Positions 26,835 to 35,987 of a stretch of DNA of 64,000 nucleotides are shown here, piece after piece. The position numbers and the translations under genes were made by a program. A model generated the notes under the pieces. It had not been told where the DNA came from. It made no database searches and saw only the letters and a program-made list of their open reading frames with translations. How positions within the stretch are numbered: position 1 is the stretch's first letter; the number at the start of each line of letters is the position of its first letter. This stretch comes from Tissierella sp. GTDB taxonomy: Bacteria; Bacillota; Clostridia; Tissierellales; Tissierellaceae. Where the stretch lies: the NCBI RefSeq assembly GCF_031460495.1, contig NZ_JAVKTS010000004.1:244023-308022 (forward strand), written 5' to 3'.

Positions 26835-27398
26835 TTATATATACCAAACTTCTTTATGAGATGTAGATATTGCAGATGCTCCGGCTTTCAGACTGGATTC
26901 CAAATCAACTTTATCCGTAATTAGTCCACTAGCTATTACGGATATTTTTGTCTCATTAATAAAAGATTTAATTATTTTTGGCATTATTCCAGGGAGTATT
27001 TCAATAGCACCTGGTCGAATATTTTTAATAGAAGCAATGCCAGATTTTAATGAATCAGAATCTGGAATAAACAGTCTTTGTATAGTAAATACACCCATAT
27101 CCTTACTAAGTTTCACTAAATTGCTTTTAGATGTTATAATTCCATCAGGATATATATTTTTAATTATATATTCTAAACCCCAAGTATCTTTAGAAAAACC
27201 ATCTATAGAGTCTATAAGAATATAAAGACCCTTGTTTTTTAGCCTTACCTTATTGGATATTTCTTTTAGGTTAAAAATATTTCCAGATAAAATAAAAACA
27301 ATTTCACAGGGAGAATCTAAAGCTAGTTCTAATTTGTCTAAATTATTCACTGCAGCAATTATTGGATTACGGCTGACTCTGTCATAAAAACTTGTCAT
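26835..27398 (-). CDS. glpP: Glycerol-3-phosphate responsive antiterminator GlpP
   Basis: 187 residues. The whole length follows the GlpP pattern: RNPIIAAVNNLDKL at the N-terminus, IVFILSGNIFNL, IDSIDGFSKDTWGLEYI, PDGIITSK, QRLFIPDS, IEILPGIMP and the C-terminal IASGLITDKVDL, AGASAISTS. It forms a TIM-barrel protein that, with glycerol-3-phosphate, lets RNA polymerase read through terminators ahead of glp genes. No glycerol genes are nearby. Start ATG 27398 behind TTTAGGAGTG. Confidence 0.9.
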   Translation of the reverse strand: MTSFYDRVSRNPIIAAVNNLDKLELALDSPCEIVFILSGNIFNLKEISNKVRLKNKGLYILIDSIDGFSKDTWGLEYIIKNIYPDGIITSKSNLVKLSKDMGVFTIQRLFIPDSDSLKSGIASIKNIRPGAIEILPGIMPKIIKSFINETKISVIASGLITDKVDLESSLKAGASAISTSHKEVWYI

Positions 27399-27437
27399 AA
27401 TCTCACTCCTAAATCATATTATAGATTGAAAAAAATA

Positions 27438-27677
27438 CTATCCTTTAATAAGTTCTAATTTCTCATTTCTAGAAAGTTGTTTAATTGCATATTCTCTTTT
27501 CTGAGCAGCAATTTTATCTTCGAATTTTTCAAAATATATGAGTTTAACAGGTAATCTAGCTCTAGTACATTTAGATGCCTTACCCAAATTGTGTTGATGT
27601 ATTCTATTGTCTAAATCAACTGTCCAACCAGTATATAGAGTATCATCACTACATTGTAATATATATACATAGCACAT
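27438..27677 (-). CDS. GIY-YIG nuclease superfamily small protein
   Basis: 79 residues, starting MCYVYILQCSDDTLYTGWT, where Y-V-Y and Y-T-G-W stand for the GIY and YIG strands, followed by the helix-borne Arg in DNRIHQHNLGKASK and the conserved E in YFEKFEDKIAAQKREYAIKQL. This is the stand-alone YhbQ/UPF0213-type domain; nuclease activity is expected for the fold but the cellular role is unclear. Its ribosome binding site (TTAGGTGAG) is inside the end of recX, so the two genes are probably cotranscribed. Confidence 0.9.
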   Translation of the reverse strand: MCYVYILQCSDDTLYTGWTVDLDNRIHQHNLGKASKCTRARLPVKLIYFEKFEDKIAAQKREYAIKQLSRNEKLELIKG

Positions 27678-27685
27678 TTTCTCAC

Positions 27686-28303
27686 CTAATCCTTTAAAAT
27701 ATTTCTCATTACTTTAGAGATAATATCAAAAGAATATCCTTTTCTTTGAAGAAAGCTACTTAGTTTTCTATATCTAGCATTCTCAGTATCTTTTTTATAG
27801 GATGGTAGTTTTTTCATAGCCAGCTCCATGGCTAATTCAAACTGTTCATCACGGTCTATAAATAGAAGGTCATCAATAATATCTTTGCTAATACCTTTTA
27901 ATAGCAATTCATATTTAATTCTTTCAGGACCTAACTTATTAAGATTGATTTTATCATTAATAAAGGACATTGCAAAAGCTTTATCATTTAAGTAATTATT
28001 TTCAATGCAATAATCAATGGTATATGTTATATAAGATTCTTCAAATCCTTTACGCTTAAGTGCATTATAAATCTCTTTTACAGATCTTTGACGATATGAT
28101 AATAAGTTAAGGGCATGATTGGTAACCTTATATTGCTCCTCAGATTTAAGGACTTCCTTTATAAAATCATCATCTACTTCCATATCCACTTCTAATTTAT
28201 ACTTATATCTTAACTCTTCCTCTATACCTATGGAAAAGAGGTTATCTACATAAATGTTAACCCTGTTTTTATTTCTTTGTGGTTCAATGCTTGTTATTTT
28301 CAT
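27686..28303 (-). CDS. recX: Regulatory protein RecX
   Basis: 205 residues built of three-helix repeats: LNLLSYRQRSVKEIYNALKRKG, IDYCIENNYLNDKAFA and LGPERIKYELLLKGIS are the RecX signatures. The N-terminal ~50 residues (VNIYVDNLFSIGIEEELRYKY) match the extra domain of Firmicute RecX. It binds RecA filaments and limits or modulates strand exchange. Start ATG 28303 behind AGGAGGG; the start lies 20 bases inside the 3' end of the upstream hydrolase gene, indicating coupling. Confidence 0.92.
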   Translation of the reverse strand: MKITSIEPQRNKNRVNIYVDNLFSIGIEEELRYKYKLEVDMEVDDDFIKEVLKSEEQYKVTNHALNLLSYRQRSVKEIYNALKRKGFEESYITYTIDYCIENNYLNDKAFAMSFINDKINLNKLGPERIKYELLLKGISKDIIDDLLFIDRDEQFELAMELAMKKLPSYKKDTENARYRKLSSFLQRKGYSFDIISKVMRNILKD

Positions 28304-29297
28304 GTATATCCCTCCTATGAACAGATTTTTTCATAAATCGTACTGTTTTATCCAGAATATTCACAGTAGCATAATCCTTCAATTTAGTATCAAAAGAATG
28401 ATCAGCCTTTTTGTGAACTAAGAATTCATATTTGACTTTATATTCATTTAACTTTTTTACAAAATTTACTGAAGATTGGAAGGGAACTGTATTATCATTT
28501 TTTCCATGTACAACTAAAGTGGGTATCATACTTTCACTTACGTAATTTATAGGAGAATAATATTCATAAACTTTATCCAATTCTTGTGGATTGCCCTTCA
28601 TTGTCTTAATAGTTGCAAATCTAGCAAACAAAGATTTATTATCTGATATAAATATATCCTTTAGATTAGTAGGTGGATAATATGCAACTACAGATCTTAT
28701 ACCATTCATTGCTTGATGGTTCTTCATTAATGTATTATAAGTAGAGTACAAAAGTGAGAGATGAGCTCCTGCAGAAAGTCCCATCAATATAATATTGGAT
28801 ATATCTATATTATATTCTTCGCGCTTCTTTTTAATGAAATCAAGTCCATCTGAGTAATCAGACAAAATATCTATCATAGTGTTTTTATATCCATATCTGT
28901 AGTCAATACTAGCTACTATAAATCCTTTTGCGGCTAAATACTTACACCAAGAAACATTATTTGGCTGATTTCGAAAACCTGAAATCCATCCACCTCCATG
29001 ACAAAAATAAACCAAAGAGTGAGATTTCTTATGTTTCTCTAATGGAAACCATATATCCATTTTCAATTCTCTATTATTTGCCTTTTTATAGGTACAAGTT
29101 ATTTTATCAAATTCCTTATTAATATCTATAGGTACTTTAGAGTTTAAAACTTTCCATATATATATTATGGCAGACATTAAAAAGTAATAAAAACCCAATG
29201 TAATATCCTGTATTGTTAATCCAATAAAAATAACAAATAAATAAAGTTTGTTGACTATGAAAAATGATTTATTAAATTTCCCCTTTTTCTTGTCCAT
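28284..29297 (-). CDS. Membrane-anchored alpha/beta hydrolase (BD-FAE/HSL type)
   Basis: 337 residues. Two hydrophobic segments (about 17-50) anchor the protein; the rest is an alpha/beta hydrolase with oxyanion motif HGGGW (100-104), nucleophile elbow GLSAG with S175, an acidic residue in HGKNDNTVPF and the catalytic His in KADHSFD. This pattern fits carboxylesterases of the BD-FAE/hormone-sensitive-lipase group. The substrate is unknown. A second hydrolase gene lies 17 bases upstream in the same orientation, so the pair is probably one transcript with recX. Confidence 0.85.
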   Translation of the reverse strand: MDKKKGKFNKSFFIVNKLYLFVIFIGLTIQDITLGFYYFLMSAIIYIWKVLNSKVPIDINKEFDKITCTYKKANNRELKMDIWFPLEKHKKSHSLVYFCHGGGWISGFRNQPNNVSWCKYLAAKGFIVASIDYRYGYKNTMIDILSDYSDGLDFIKKKREEYNIDISNIILMGLSAGAHLSLLYSTYNTLMKNHQAMNGIRSVVAYYPPTNLKDIFISDNKSLFARFATIKTMKGNPQELDKVYEYYSPINYVSESMIPTLVVHGKNDNTVPFQSSVNFVKKLNEYKVKYEFLVHKKADHSFDTKLKDYATVNILDKTVRFMKKSVHRRDIHENNKH

Positions 29298-29314
29298 TAT
29301 ATACCATCCTATTG

Positions 29315-30322
29315 TTATTTGTGTAAAGGGTTTTCTATTTTTTCAGACTTTAACAAGGATTTTTTCGATTCTTTATCATTTATATTTACCTTGTGTAACA
29401 TATATCTAGCTAACAAATAAGAGAAAGGTAGCCAGTTTACATGAGAGATAGGAAGAACTTTACGATTAGACCCTTCCATTTCTTTAAACAATATATTTCT
29501 TGATGCTATGGGCAATGTAGTATCAAAAAGCGCATCTACAAAAGTAACCTTCTTCATATCTAATAGATGAGCATAAGAAATAGGATCTATTTTAAACAAT
29601 GGGTGTATATCTTGTGAGTTCACTATTTCATCTAAAGACATGTTCTGTACCTGTGGAAATTGAGATTCATATATTTTATATAGATTATCTTTATCGTATA
29701 AGTCATATTTATCTTTAGTTCCATTAGCAAATATTTTTCTAACATAAGCTGTGGCTGGAGACTCATGTAATATTTTAGGAATATGACCGCCTGTTGTCAT
29801 AAACAATGTATGAGATATTCGATTATCTAATGTAGAAACCATAGTACTGATCATACCACCTAAACAATACCCCAACAGTATATTATTTGATTTCCAATGT
29901 CCCAGTTGCTCCAGCACATCTATAGTTGACAGGGTATCAACAACACTATGTTCCCAGAATCTAAACATTTTGTCTACATCTGGATATAGAAAGGAACTAC
30001 CACTTGTAGAATTATCTTCTACACGGGTATAATTACCAGGTAGTATTAAAATACTCGTATTTACACCAACAGATGCTAAATGTGGACCTAGCCACAATAA
30101 AAATTTAATATTCCTACTTCCAAGTCCATGGAGTATTAATGTAGAGGCTCTAATATTACCTTTAGGTTGGAAATTATAAAACTCTACCTTTTCTGTGCCT
30201 GGTGCAGGATTTTCATATAATGAATCATACCTGATATAACTACAGCGATATTCTCTTCCTTTAAATATATAACCTGATACAGTTTTAATTTCTCTTTTAT
30301 TATAACTAAAATTAATCTTCAA
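29315..30322 (-). CDS. Alpha/beta hydrolase with cysteine nucleophile elbow
   Basis: 335 residues from TTG 30322 behind AGAAGGGATT. LILHGLGSRN carries the oxyanion region and GYCLGG (151-156) is the nucleophile elbow with C153 in place of serine, as in dienelactone hydrolases. The C-terminal SHVNWLPFSY supplies a candidate catalytic His. No signal peptide is seen. It resembles poly(hydroxyalkanoate) synthase-like or dienelactone-type hydrolases in the elbow only; I do not assign a substrate. It is transcribed with the anchored hydrolase downstream. Confidence 0.78.
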   Translation of the reverse strand: MKINFSYNKREIKTVSGYIFKGREYRCSYIRYDSLYENPAPGTEKVEFYNFQPKGNIRASTLILHGLGSRNIKFLLWLGPHLASVGVNTSILILPGNYTRVEDNSTSGSSFLYPDVDKMFRFWEHSVVDTLSTIDVLEQLGHWKSNNILLGYCLGGMISTMVSTLDNRISHTLFMTTGGHIPKILHESPATAYVRKIFANGTKDKYDLYDKDNLYKIYESQFPQVQNMSLDEIVNSQDIHPLFKIDPISYAHLLDMKKVTFVDALFDTTLPIASRNILFKEMEGSNRKVLPISHVNWLPFSYLLARYMLHKVNINDKESKKSLLKSEKIENPLHK

Positions 30323-30414
30323 ATTTAATCCCTTCTTACAATTTTAATGGTATTATTATATCATAGACATCAAAGTAAGTAAAAATTCACAATAATTATT
30401 ATAAATATTATAAC

Positions 30415-30435
30415 AAAAAAAGCTTCTATAGAAGC
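30415..30435 (-). terminator. Terminator after pspC-like gene
   Basis: Read on the - strand: GCTTC, loop TATA, GAAGC, then seven T. A second GAAGCTTTT copy at 30450-30458 can pair with the same arm and form an alternative, larger hairpin. Confidence 0.8.
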
Positions 30436-30476
30436 GTTTAAAATTAAGTGAAGCTTTTCTTGAAATTCCAAGATTT

Positions 30477-30878
30477 TTAGTTATCTTTCTGATTAAATAA
30501 AATCCATAACCCTAGTAATATTAACAATACAGGCCAATACCTACCTAAATTTAATATTCGTAATGTAAACCAAGGGAAAATGGTCCTGGTTAATAGAAAC
30601 CCACCCCAAATTATTAATCCTCCACCTATAATTAGAGGGGTATTTCGACGAATCTTTTCGTTTCTTTCATTATATTCGTCACTATAGATAACTCCGTCAT
30701 CCTCAGGTATAACAAAACTACATATTAAATAAACTATAAATGCAGTACCAAAAGAAGAAAAACCCAAGAAAACACAACCAATACGAACTATAGTTGGATC
30801 AATCTTAAAATATTCTCCTAAACCACCACATACACCGGAAAAGACTCTGTCATTTTTTGAACGTTGTAATTTATTCAA
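30477..30878 (-). CDS. PspC domain membrane protein
   Basis: 133 residues from TTG 30878 behind TTGGAGGTG. The PspC domain (about 1-62) is clear: RSKNDRVFSGVCGGLGEYF then IDPTIVRIGCVFL and a membrane segment ending FVIPED. Two further hydrophobic stretches (~82-100 and ~110-128) resemble the LiaI/LiaF-type membrane region. PspC proteins belong to envelope-stress responses; here the gene stands alone, so its partner is not visible. It is divergent from the FHA-FtsW-PBP operon. Confidence 0.88.
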   Translation of the reverse strand: MNKLQRSKNDRVFSGVCGGLGEYFKIDPTIVRIGCVFLGFSSFGTAFIVYLICSFVIPEDDGVIYSDEYNERNEKIRRNTPLIIGGGLIIWGGFLLTRTIFPWFTLRILNLGRYWPVLLILLGLWILFNQKDN

Positions 30879-31048
30879 CTAAACACCTCCAAATATGTTG
30901 TATTAATATTTTATCAGATATATTTATATATTAATACATTAATTAGTTAAATATTACAAATTTATTTGATATCAAGGGTTAATTTAATTCACAATGGATA
31001 TATTTTATGATAACATACTTATTAAGGTAGAATATGGAGGTAAATATT

Positions 31049-31480
31049 ATGTATAATCTGTTAGCAATATTATTTAAATATTTATTCATTATTATTATAT
31101 ATCTATTTATCTTTAGCATTATTAGATTGATTTACTTAGATATAAAAGGTATAGATGGAATGAATTTAGATAATGCAACATATCTGAAGTTAATAAACAG
31201 AAAAGATTCATTACCTTTTAAAATGAAAGAATCTTATTCAATAGATGAGGCTATAAGTTTAGGAAGACATGGAGATAATGATATTGTGATTAAAGATCCA
31301 TTTATATCAAAAAAACATTTTAAGATTATTGAAGATGAAAGTGAATTCTATTTAGAAGATCTTAACAGTTCTAATGGCACATATTTAAATTCTGATAAGA
31401 TATATGACATAATGAAGTTGAAAAATGGAGATATAATTAGGGTTGGGCAGATTGAATTTTTATTTGTAGATAGAGGGTAG
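31049..31480 (+). CDS. Membrane-anchored FHA domain protein
   Basis: 143 residues from ATG 31049, 8 bases after GGAGG; an upstream in-frame ATG at 31034 overlaps the site. An N-terminal membrane segment (about 3-27) precedes a forkhead-associated domain: SLGRHGDNDIVIKDPFISKKHF and DLNSSNGTYLN hold the conserved R, S-x-x-H and N-G phosphothreonine-binding residues. It is the first gene of an operon with FtsW/RodA and a penicillin-binding protein, so it probably recruits a Thr-phosphorylated partner to the wall synthesis machinery. Confidence 0.88.
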   Translation: MYNLLAILFKYLFIIIIYLFIFSIIRLIYLDIKGIDGMNLDNATYLKLINRKDSLPFKMKESYSIDEAISLGRHGDNDIVIKDPFISKKHFKIIEDESEFYLEDLNSSNGTYLNSDKIYDIMKLKNGDIIRVGQIEFLFVDRG

Positions 31481-31489
31481 GGATAACTC

Positions 31490-32737
31490 ATGTTGAGAAA
31501 GAATTTTATTGGTAAATCCCCAATAAATTTGTTGTTTATTTTTGAAGTATTAGGCTTACTACTACTTTTTGTTTATCAAGGGAAGAACTTAGATAAATTT
31601 ACTTTAATGACAGGTATCGGCCTAGTGCTAATTATATATATTTCTAATTATATCCTTATTAAGTTTTCATCTGGAGATAACTATATATTTTTGATTGTTA
31701 CCATGCTTTTATCAATAGGAATTATTATGATTTATAGGATTGATGAAGGGCTAGGTATTAAACAATTGATATGGATATCTGTGGGTATTATTGTTTATTT
31801 TACTACATATTTTCTTTTAAAATATATTAAAGGTTGGCAAAATTGGATTTATCTTTATATATCAGGAGCATATATTCTATTTCTATTGACATTTGCTCTA
31901 GCCAGTAGAAAAGGAGGAGCTCTAAATTGGATTGAGATAGGAGGGATTTCTTTTCAACCTGCTGAGATTACAAAACTCTTAATAATTTTTTTATTAAGTG
32001 CATATTATTCTAACGGGACAAAGATGAAAGAGATTAAAAATTCATCCTATTATTTAATGGGAATTATCTATTCCTATATTATTCTATTATTTTTACAGCG
32101 AGACTTAGGTACTGCTTTGATTTTTTATGCTATTTTTATTGTATTGCAATTTATTTATGAAGAAAATAGAAGGCTTTTGTTAATGAATATTGGTTTATTT
32201 GCCATAGGTGGTACATTAGGATATTTAATATTTGATCATGTTAAGATTAGATTTCAATCTTGGCTTAATCCATGGGAATATATTCAAAGTCAAGGGTATC
32301 AAATAACACAATCGTTATTTGCAATAGCTGAAGGTGGTTTTTTTGGTAAGGGGCTTGGGTTAGGTCATCCAGATTTTATTCCTGTGGTTTACACAGATTT
32401 TATTTTTTCAGCTATCTGTGAAGAAATGGGCATATTCACAGGTATTGGAATTATTATGTTATTTATGATCTTAGTATATAGGGGCTTTAAAATCGCTATT
32501 TCTCAAGATAATTTATTTTATAAGAATCTTGCTCTAGGAATAAGCACTTTATTTGGGATACAAGCTTTTATTATTTTAGGTGGTGTACTTAAAATGATAC
32601 CTCTTACTGGACTTACTTTGCCCTTTATTAGTTATGGAGGTAGCTCAATGCTATCAAACTTTATTGCCCTTGGAATATTACAAAGATGCTCTGAGGAAAT
32701 AGAGATTAAGGAGGTTAGCAATGAGCAAGGAGACTAA
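31490..32737 (+). CDS. FtsW/RodA/SpoVE family peptidoglycan glycosyltransferase
   Basis: 415 residues with about ten membrane segments. SEDS-family motifs include ALNWIEIGGISFQPAEITKL (the W-x-x-GG...QPSE region), QRDLGTALIFY, NPWEYIQSQGYQITQSLFAI, GGFFGKGLGLG, DFIFSAICEEMG and LPFISYGGSSM. These enzymes polymerise lipid II with a cognate class B penicillin-binding protein, which here is encoded just downstream with a 17-base overlap. Sequence alone does not decide between division and elongation; the FHA-SEDS-PBP order is like actinobacterial fhaB-rodA-pbpA. Confidence 0.92.
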   Translation: MLRKNFIGKSPINLLFIFEVLGLLLLFVYQGKNLDKFTLMTGIGLVLIIYISNYILIKFSSGDNYIFLIVTMLLSIGIIMIYRIDEGLGIKQLIWISVGIIVYFTTYFLLKYIKGWQNWIYLYISGAYILFLLTFALASRKGGALNWIEIGGISFQPAEITKLLIIFLLSAYYSNGTKMKEIKNSSYYLMGIIYSYIILLFLQRDLGTALIFYAIFIVLQFIYEENRRLLLMNIGLFAIGGTLGYLIFDHVKIRFQSWLNPWEYIQSQGYQITQSLFAIAEGGFFGKGLGLGHPDFIPVVYTDFIFSAICEEMGIFTGIGIIMLFMILVYRGFKIAISQDNLFYKNLALGISTLFGIQAFIILGGVLKMIPLTGLTLPFISYGGSSMLSNFIALGILQRCSEEIEIKEVSNEQGD

Positions 32738-34127
32738 AAGAATAATCGTTGTCTTAATTGGATTTTGTTTTATGTTTATTTCTTTGATTGTTTATATAAG
32801 CTATTTTCAAGTATTTCAAGCCAATACAATAAAAAATAATAGCTATAATAAAAGACTATGGATTAATGAAGAGTCAATTTTAAGAGGCTCTATATTAGAT
32901 AGGAATGGAAAGGTTTTAGTATATAGCGAGAAAAAGGATGATTTATATAACAGATATTATTTATTTGGAAGGTTATACAGTCATGTCATAGGATATAGTT
33001 ATCGTGAATATGGTAAGACTGGTCTAGAACTTCAGTATAACAATACCTTATTAAACATAAATGAAAATGCAGCTATTAATGAAATAAAAAATATAGTAGC
33101 TCCTACAACGGAAGGTAATAGTATTAAGTTAACAATAGATCATGAACTTCAAGCCAAGGCTAGAACCTTGCTAAAGGGGAAAAAGGGTGCAATAGTAGCT
33201 ATGAACCCTACTACAGGGGAAGTATATGCTATGGTAAGCTTACCAGATTTTGATGCATCAAATTTAAGGGAAGACTGGAAGGCAATATCTGAAAGTCCAG
33301 ATAGCCCTCTAGTTAATAGAGCCACTCAGGGCTTATATCCTCCAGGTTCTATATTTAAAATTATACCTACAATAGCTGCACTTAATATGGAAGAATTGAA
33401 TAAATCCTATGAATGTACTGGTAACACAAATATTAATGGATATATATTTAATGACTATCAAGGTAAAGCTCATGGTAGTATTGATTTAACTCAAGCATTG
33501 GTTAAATCTTGTAATACTTACTTTACCGAAAAAGCTATAGAAATTGGTAAAGATAATTTAGGTAGTGTAGCTGAAAAATTTCTGATAAACCATACTATAC
33601 CCTTTGATATACCTACTAAAAAGTCACAATTTCCATACAAAGAAAACATGGGTGAAACAGATATTGCAGCTTCTGCAATTGGTCAAGGAAAGGTATTAGT
33701 TACACCATTAAATATGGCACTTATGGTTTCCGCAATAGGAAATCGAGGGGAAATTGTTGAACCAACCCTTATAAAAGAGGTAATTTCAAAGAATGGAAAA
33801 ATAACAAAATCAAACTTACAACAAACACTTTCTCAGGCTACTGATGCTTTAACAGCTAATGAATTAAAAGATATGATGGTAGAAGTTATTAATGTGGGAA
33901 CAGGAACAAATGCAAAGATTAAAAATATAAAAGTAGCAGGTAAAACTGGTACCGCAGAAAATACTTCTGGAAAATCCCATGCTTGGTTTGTTGGATTTGC
34001 ACCTGCTGATGAACCTAAGGTAGCAGTTGCGGTTATATTAGAGGAAGAAGGATCCACAGGTGGGAAATCTGCGGCTCCAATTGCTAAGGATATTATGAAT
34101 TATGTAATAAATAATATCAATGATTAA
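32721..34127 (+). CDS. Class B penicillin-binding protein 2 (transpeptidase)
   Basis: 468 residues. One membrane segment (about 8-30), a short pedestal region, and a transpeptidase domain with active-site S210-I-F-K213 (PPGSIFK), S263-C-N265 and K408-T-G-T411. It crosslinks peptidoglycan behind the partner glycosyltransferase encoded immediately upstream; the overlap of 17 bases implies translational coupling. At under 500 residues it is the short PbpA form, without PASTA domains. Upstream ribosome site GGAGG is inside the end of the FtsW/RodA gene. Confidence 0.92.
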   Translation: MSKETKRIIVVLIGFCFMFISLIVYISYFQVFQANTIKNNSYNKRLWINEESILRGSILDRNGKVLVYSEKKDDLYNRYYLFGRLYSHVIGYSYREYGKTGLELQYNNTLLNINENAAINEIKNIVAPTTEGNSIKLTIDHELQAKARTLLKGKKGAIVAMNPTTGEVYAMVSLPDFDASNLREDWKAISESPDSPLVNRATQGLYPPGSIFKIIPTIAALNMEELNKSYECTGNTNINGYIFNDYQGKAHGSIDLTQALVKSCNTYFTEKAIEIGKDNLGSVAEKFLINHTIPFDIPTKKSQFPYKENMGETDIAASAIGQGKVLVTPLNMALMVSAIGNRGEIVEPTLIKEVISKNGKITKSNLQQTLSQATDALTANELKDMMVEVINVGTGTNAKIKNIKVAGKTGTAENTSGKSHAWFVGFAPADEPKVAVAVILEEEGSTGGKSAAPIAKDIMNYVINNIND

Positions 34128-34141
34128 AGGGAGGTAATAAG

Positions 34142-35944
34142 ATGGCAAGTAACAATGAAATACTTGAAAGAAAAGATGTCCCAAAAGATCAACAATGGGA
34201 TTTGGAGTCAATGTTTGTTGATTTCAGTGAATGGGAAGAATCATTTAATAAAGCTAAAGAAATGGCTAGAAGTTTCGAATCCTATAAAGGACAAGTAGTA
34301 TCTAGTAGTAAAAGTCTTTATAAAACTTTAACAGATATGGGTGAGTTAATTAGACTTACTGAGCATCTGTATTCATATGCTCATATGAAATTAGATGAGG
34401 ATACAAGAGAGGGAAGTTCTCAAGCTTTATCAGATAGAGGATTGGGCTTATATGTAGAAGTAGGGGAGAAGGTTTCATTTGTTGAACCAGAGATTTTAAC
34501 AATGGAAGCAAGTACATTAGAAAAATATTATGAAGAAGAACCAAAATTAAATATATATAGAAAACATATTGACAATATTATGAGACAAAAAGCTCATGTT
34601 TTATCTGCTAGAGAAGAATCTATATTAGCTCAATTAGGAGAAGTAGAAAACTCACCACAAAAGATATTTTCAATGTTAAATAATGCAGATATTAAGTTCC
34701 CTACAATTAAAGATGCAGATGGAAAAGATGTTGAGATTACTCATGGCAATTTTATTCCACTTATGGAATCCCCTAATAGGGATGTAAGAAAAGCTGCATT
34801 TGAAGCTCTATATACTACCTATAAAGGATTCAAAAATACTTTTGCAGCTTCCTTAAATGGAGATTTAAAGAAGAACATTTTTAATGCAAATGTAAGAAAT
34901 TATAAATCAAGTAGGGAAGCATCTTTAGATAGAAATAATGTATCATTGTCTGTATATGATAACTTAATTAAATCCATTCATAATAACTTAGATAGTATGT
35001 ATAAGTACATGGATATTAGAAAGAGAGCTTTAGGAGTAGAAGAATTGCATATGTATGATCTATATACTCCAATAGTTAAAGATGCAGATTTTAAGATACC
35101 TTATAAAGAAGGAGTAGAATTAGTCAAAAAAGCATTAATTCCACTTGGTGAAGAATATATGCAAGTAGTTGAAGAAGGATTCAGTTCAAGATGGATAGAT
35201 ATTTATGAAAATAGAGGAAAGAGATCTGGTGCTTATTCCGGTGGATCATATGACTCTAAGCCATTTATTCTATTAAACTACCATGATACATTAGATAATG
35301 TATTCACAACGGCTCATGAACTAGGGCATTCAATCCATAGTTATTTTACTAGAAAGACTCAACCTTATGTTTATGGAGATTATTCCATATTTGTTGCAGA
35401 AGTTGCATCTACAGCAAACGAATCTTTACTAATAGATTATATGTTGAAGAATGTAAAAGATAAGAATGAAAAATTATATCTTTTAAATCATTATCTAGAA
35501 AGCTTTAGAACTACAGTATTTAGACAAACTATGTTTGCAGAATTTGAAATGATAATAAATGAATATCTCGAAGCTGGAGGAGCATTAACAGCAGATTATT
35601 TATGCGAAACTTACAAAAAAATAAATGAACTTTATTATGGACCGAATATAGTTGTAGATGAAGAAATTTCAATGGAATGGGCGAGAATACCTCATTTCTA
35701 CTACAATTACTATGTATTCCAATATGCAACAGGTTTCTCAGCAGCAGTTGCATTATCAGAAAAAATATTAGAAGAAGGCAAACCAGCAGTAGATAGATAT
35801 ATTAACTTTTTAAAGAGTGGAAGCTCAGATTATCCTATAAATGTGTTGAAGACTGCAGGAGTAGATATGACGACAGAAGAACCAGTAAATAATGCAATGA
35901 AATTATTTAGCAAACTAGTTGATGAGATGGATAAGTTAATATAG
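34142..35944 (+). CDS. pepF: Oligoendopeptidase F
   Basis: 600 residues, M3B family. The zinc site is H392-E-L-G-H396 (TAHELGHSIHSYF) with the downstream glutamate in FVAEVASTANESLL. The N-terminal oligopeptidase F domain (~110-180) and the long helical body are normal for the family. It cuts peptides of roughly 7-17 residues in the cytoplasm. It follows the PBP gene after 14 bases and may be read from the same transcript; a strong hairpin closes the unit. Confidence 0.95.
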   Translation: MASNNEILERKDVPKDQQWDLESMFVDFSEWEESFNKAKEMARSFESYKGQVVSSSKSLYKTLTDMGELIRLTEHLYSYAHMKLDEDTREGSSQALSDRGLGLYVEVGEKVSFVEPEILTMEASTLEKYYEEEPKLNIYRKHIDNIMRQKAHVLSAREESILAQLGEVENSPQKIFSMLNNADIKFPTIKDADGKDVEITHGNFIPLMESPNRDVRKAAFEALYTTYKGFKNTFAASLNGDLKKNIFNANVRNYKSSREASLDRNNVSLSVYDNLIKSIHNNLDSMYKYMDIRKRALGVEELHMYDLYTPIVKDADFKIPYKEGVELVKKALIPLGEEYMQVVEEGFSSRWIDIYENRGKRSGAYSGGSYDSKPFILLNYHDTLDNVFTTAHELGHSIHSYFTRKTQPYVYGDYSIFVAEVASTANESLLIDYMLKNVKDKNEKLYLLNHYLESFRTTVFRQTMFAEFEMIINEYLEAGGALTADYLCETYKKINELYYGPNIVVDEEISMEWARIPHFYYNYYVFQYATGFSAAVALSEKILEEGKPAVDRYINFLKSGSSDYPINVLKTAGVDMTTEEPVNNAMKLFSKLVDEMDKLI

Positions 35945-35952
35945 ATTTAGAT

Positions 35953-35981
35953 AACCCCATTATGGTAGATATAATGGGGTT
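35953..35981. terminator. Bidirectional hairpin between pepF and nadK
   Basis: AACCCCATTAT and ATAATGGGGTT pair perfectly over 11 bp around a 7-base loop. T tracts on either side are short (TTTAGTT on +), so efficiency may be moderate. Confidence 0.75.
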
Positions 35982-35987
35982 TAGTTA

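Noticed and set aside
26515..26847. A 110-residue reverse-strand frame opposite the small membrane protein
   Set aside because: The forward frame has a ribosome site and three clean membrane segments; the reverse one has none of these.
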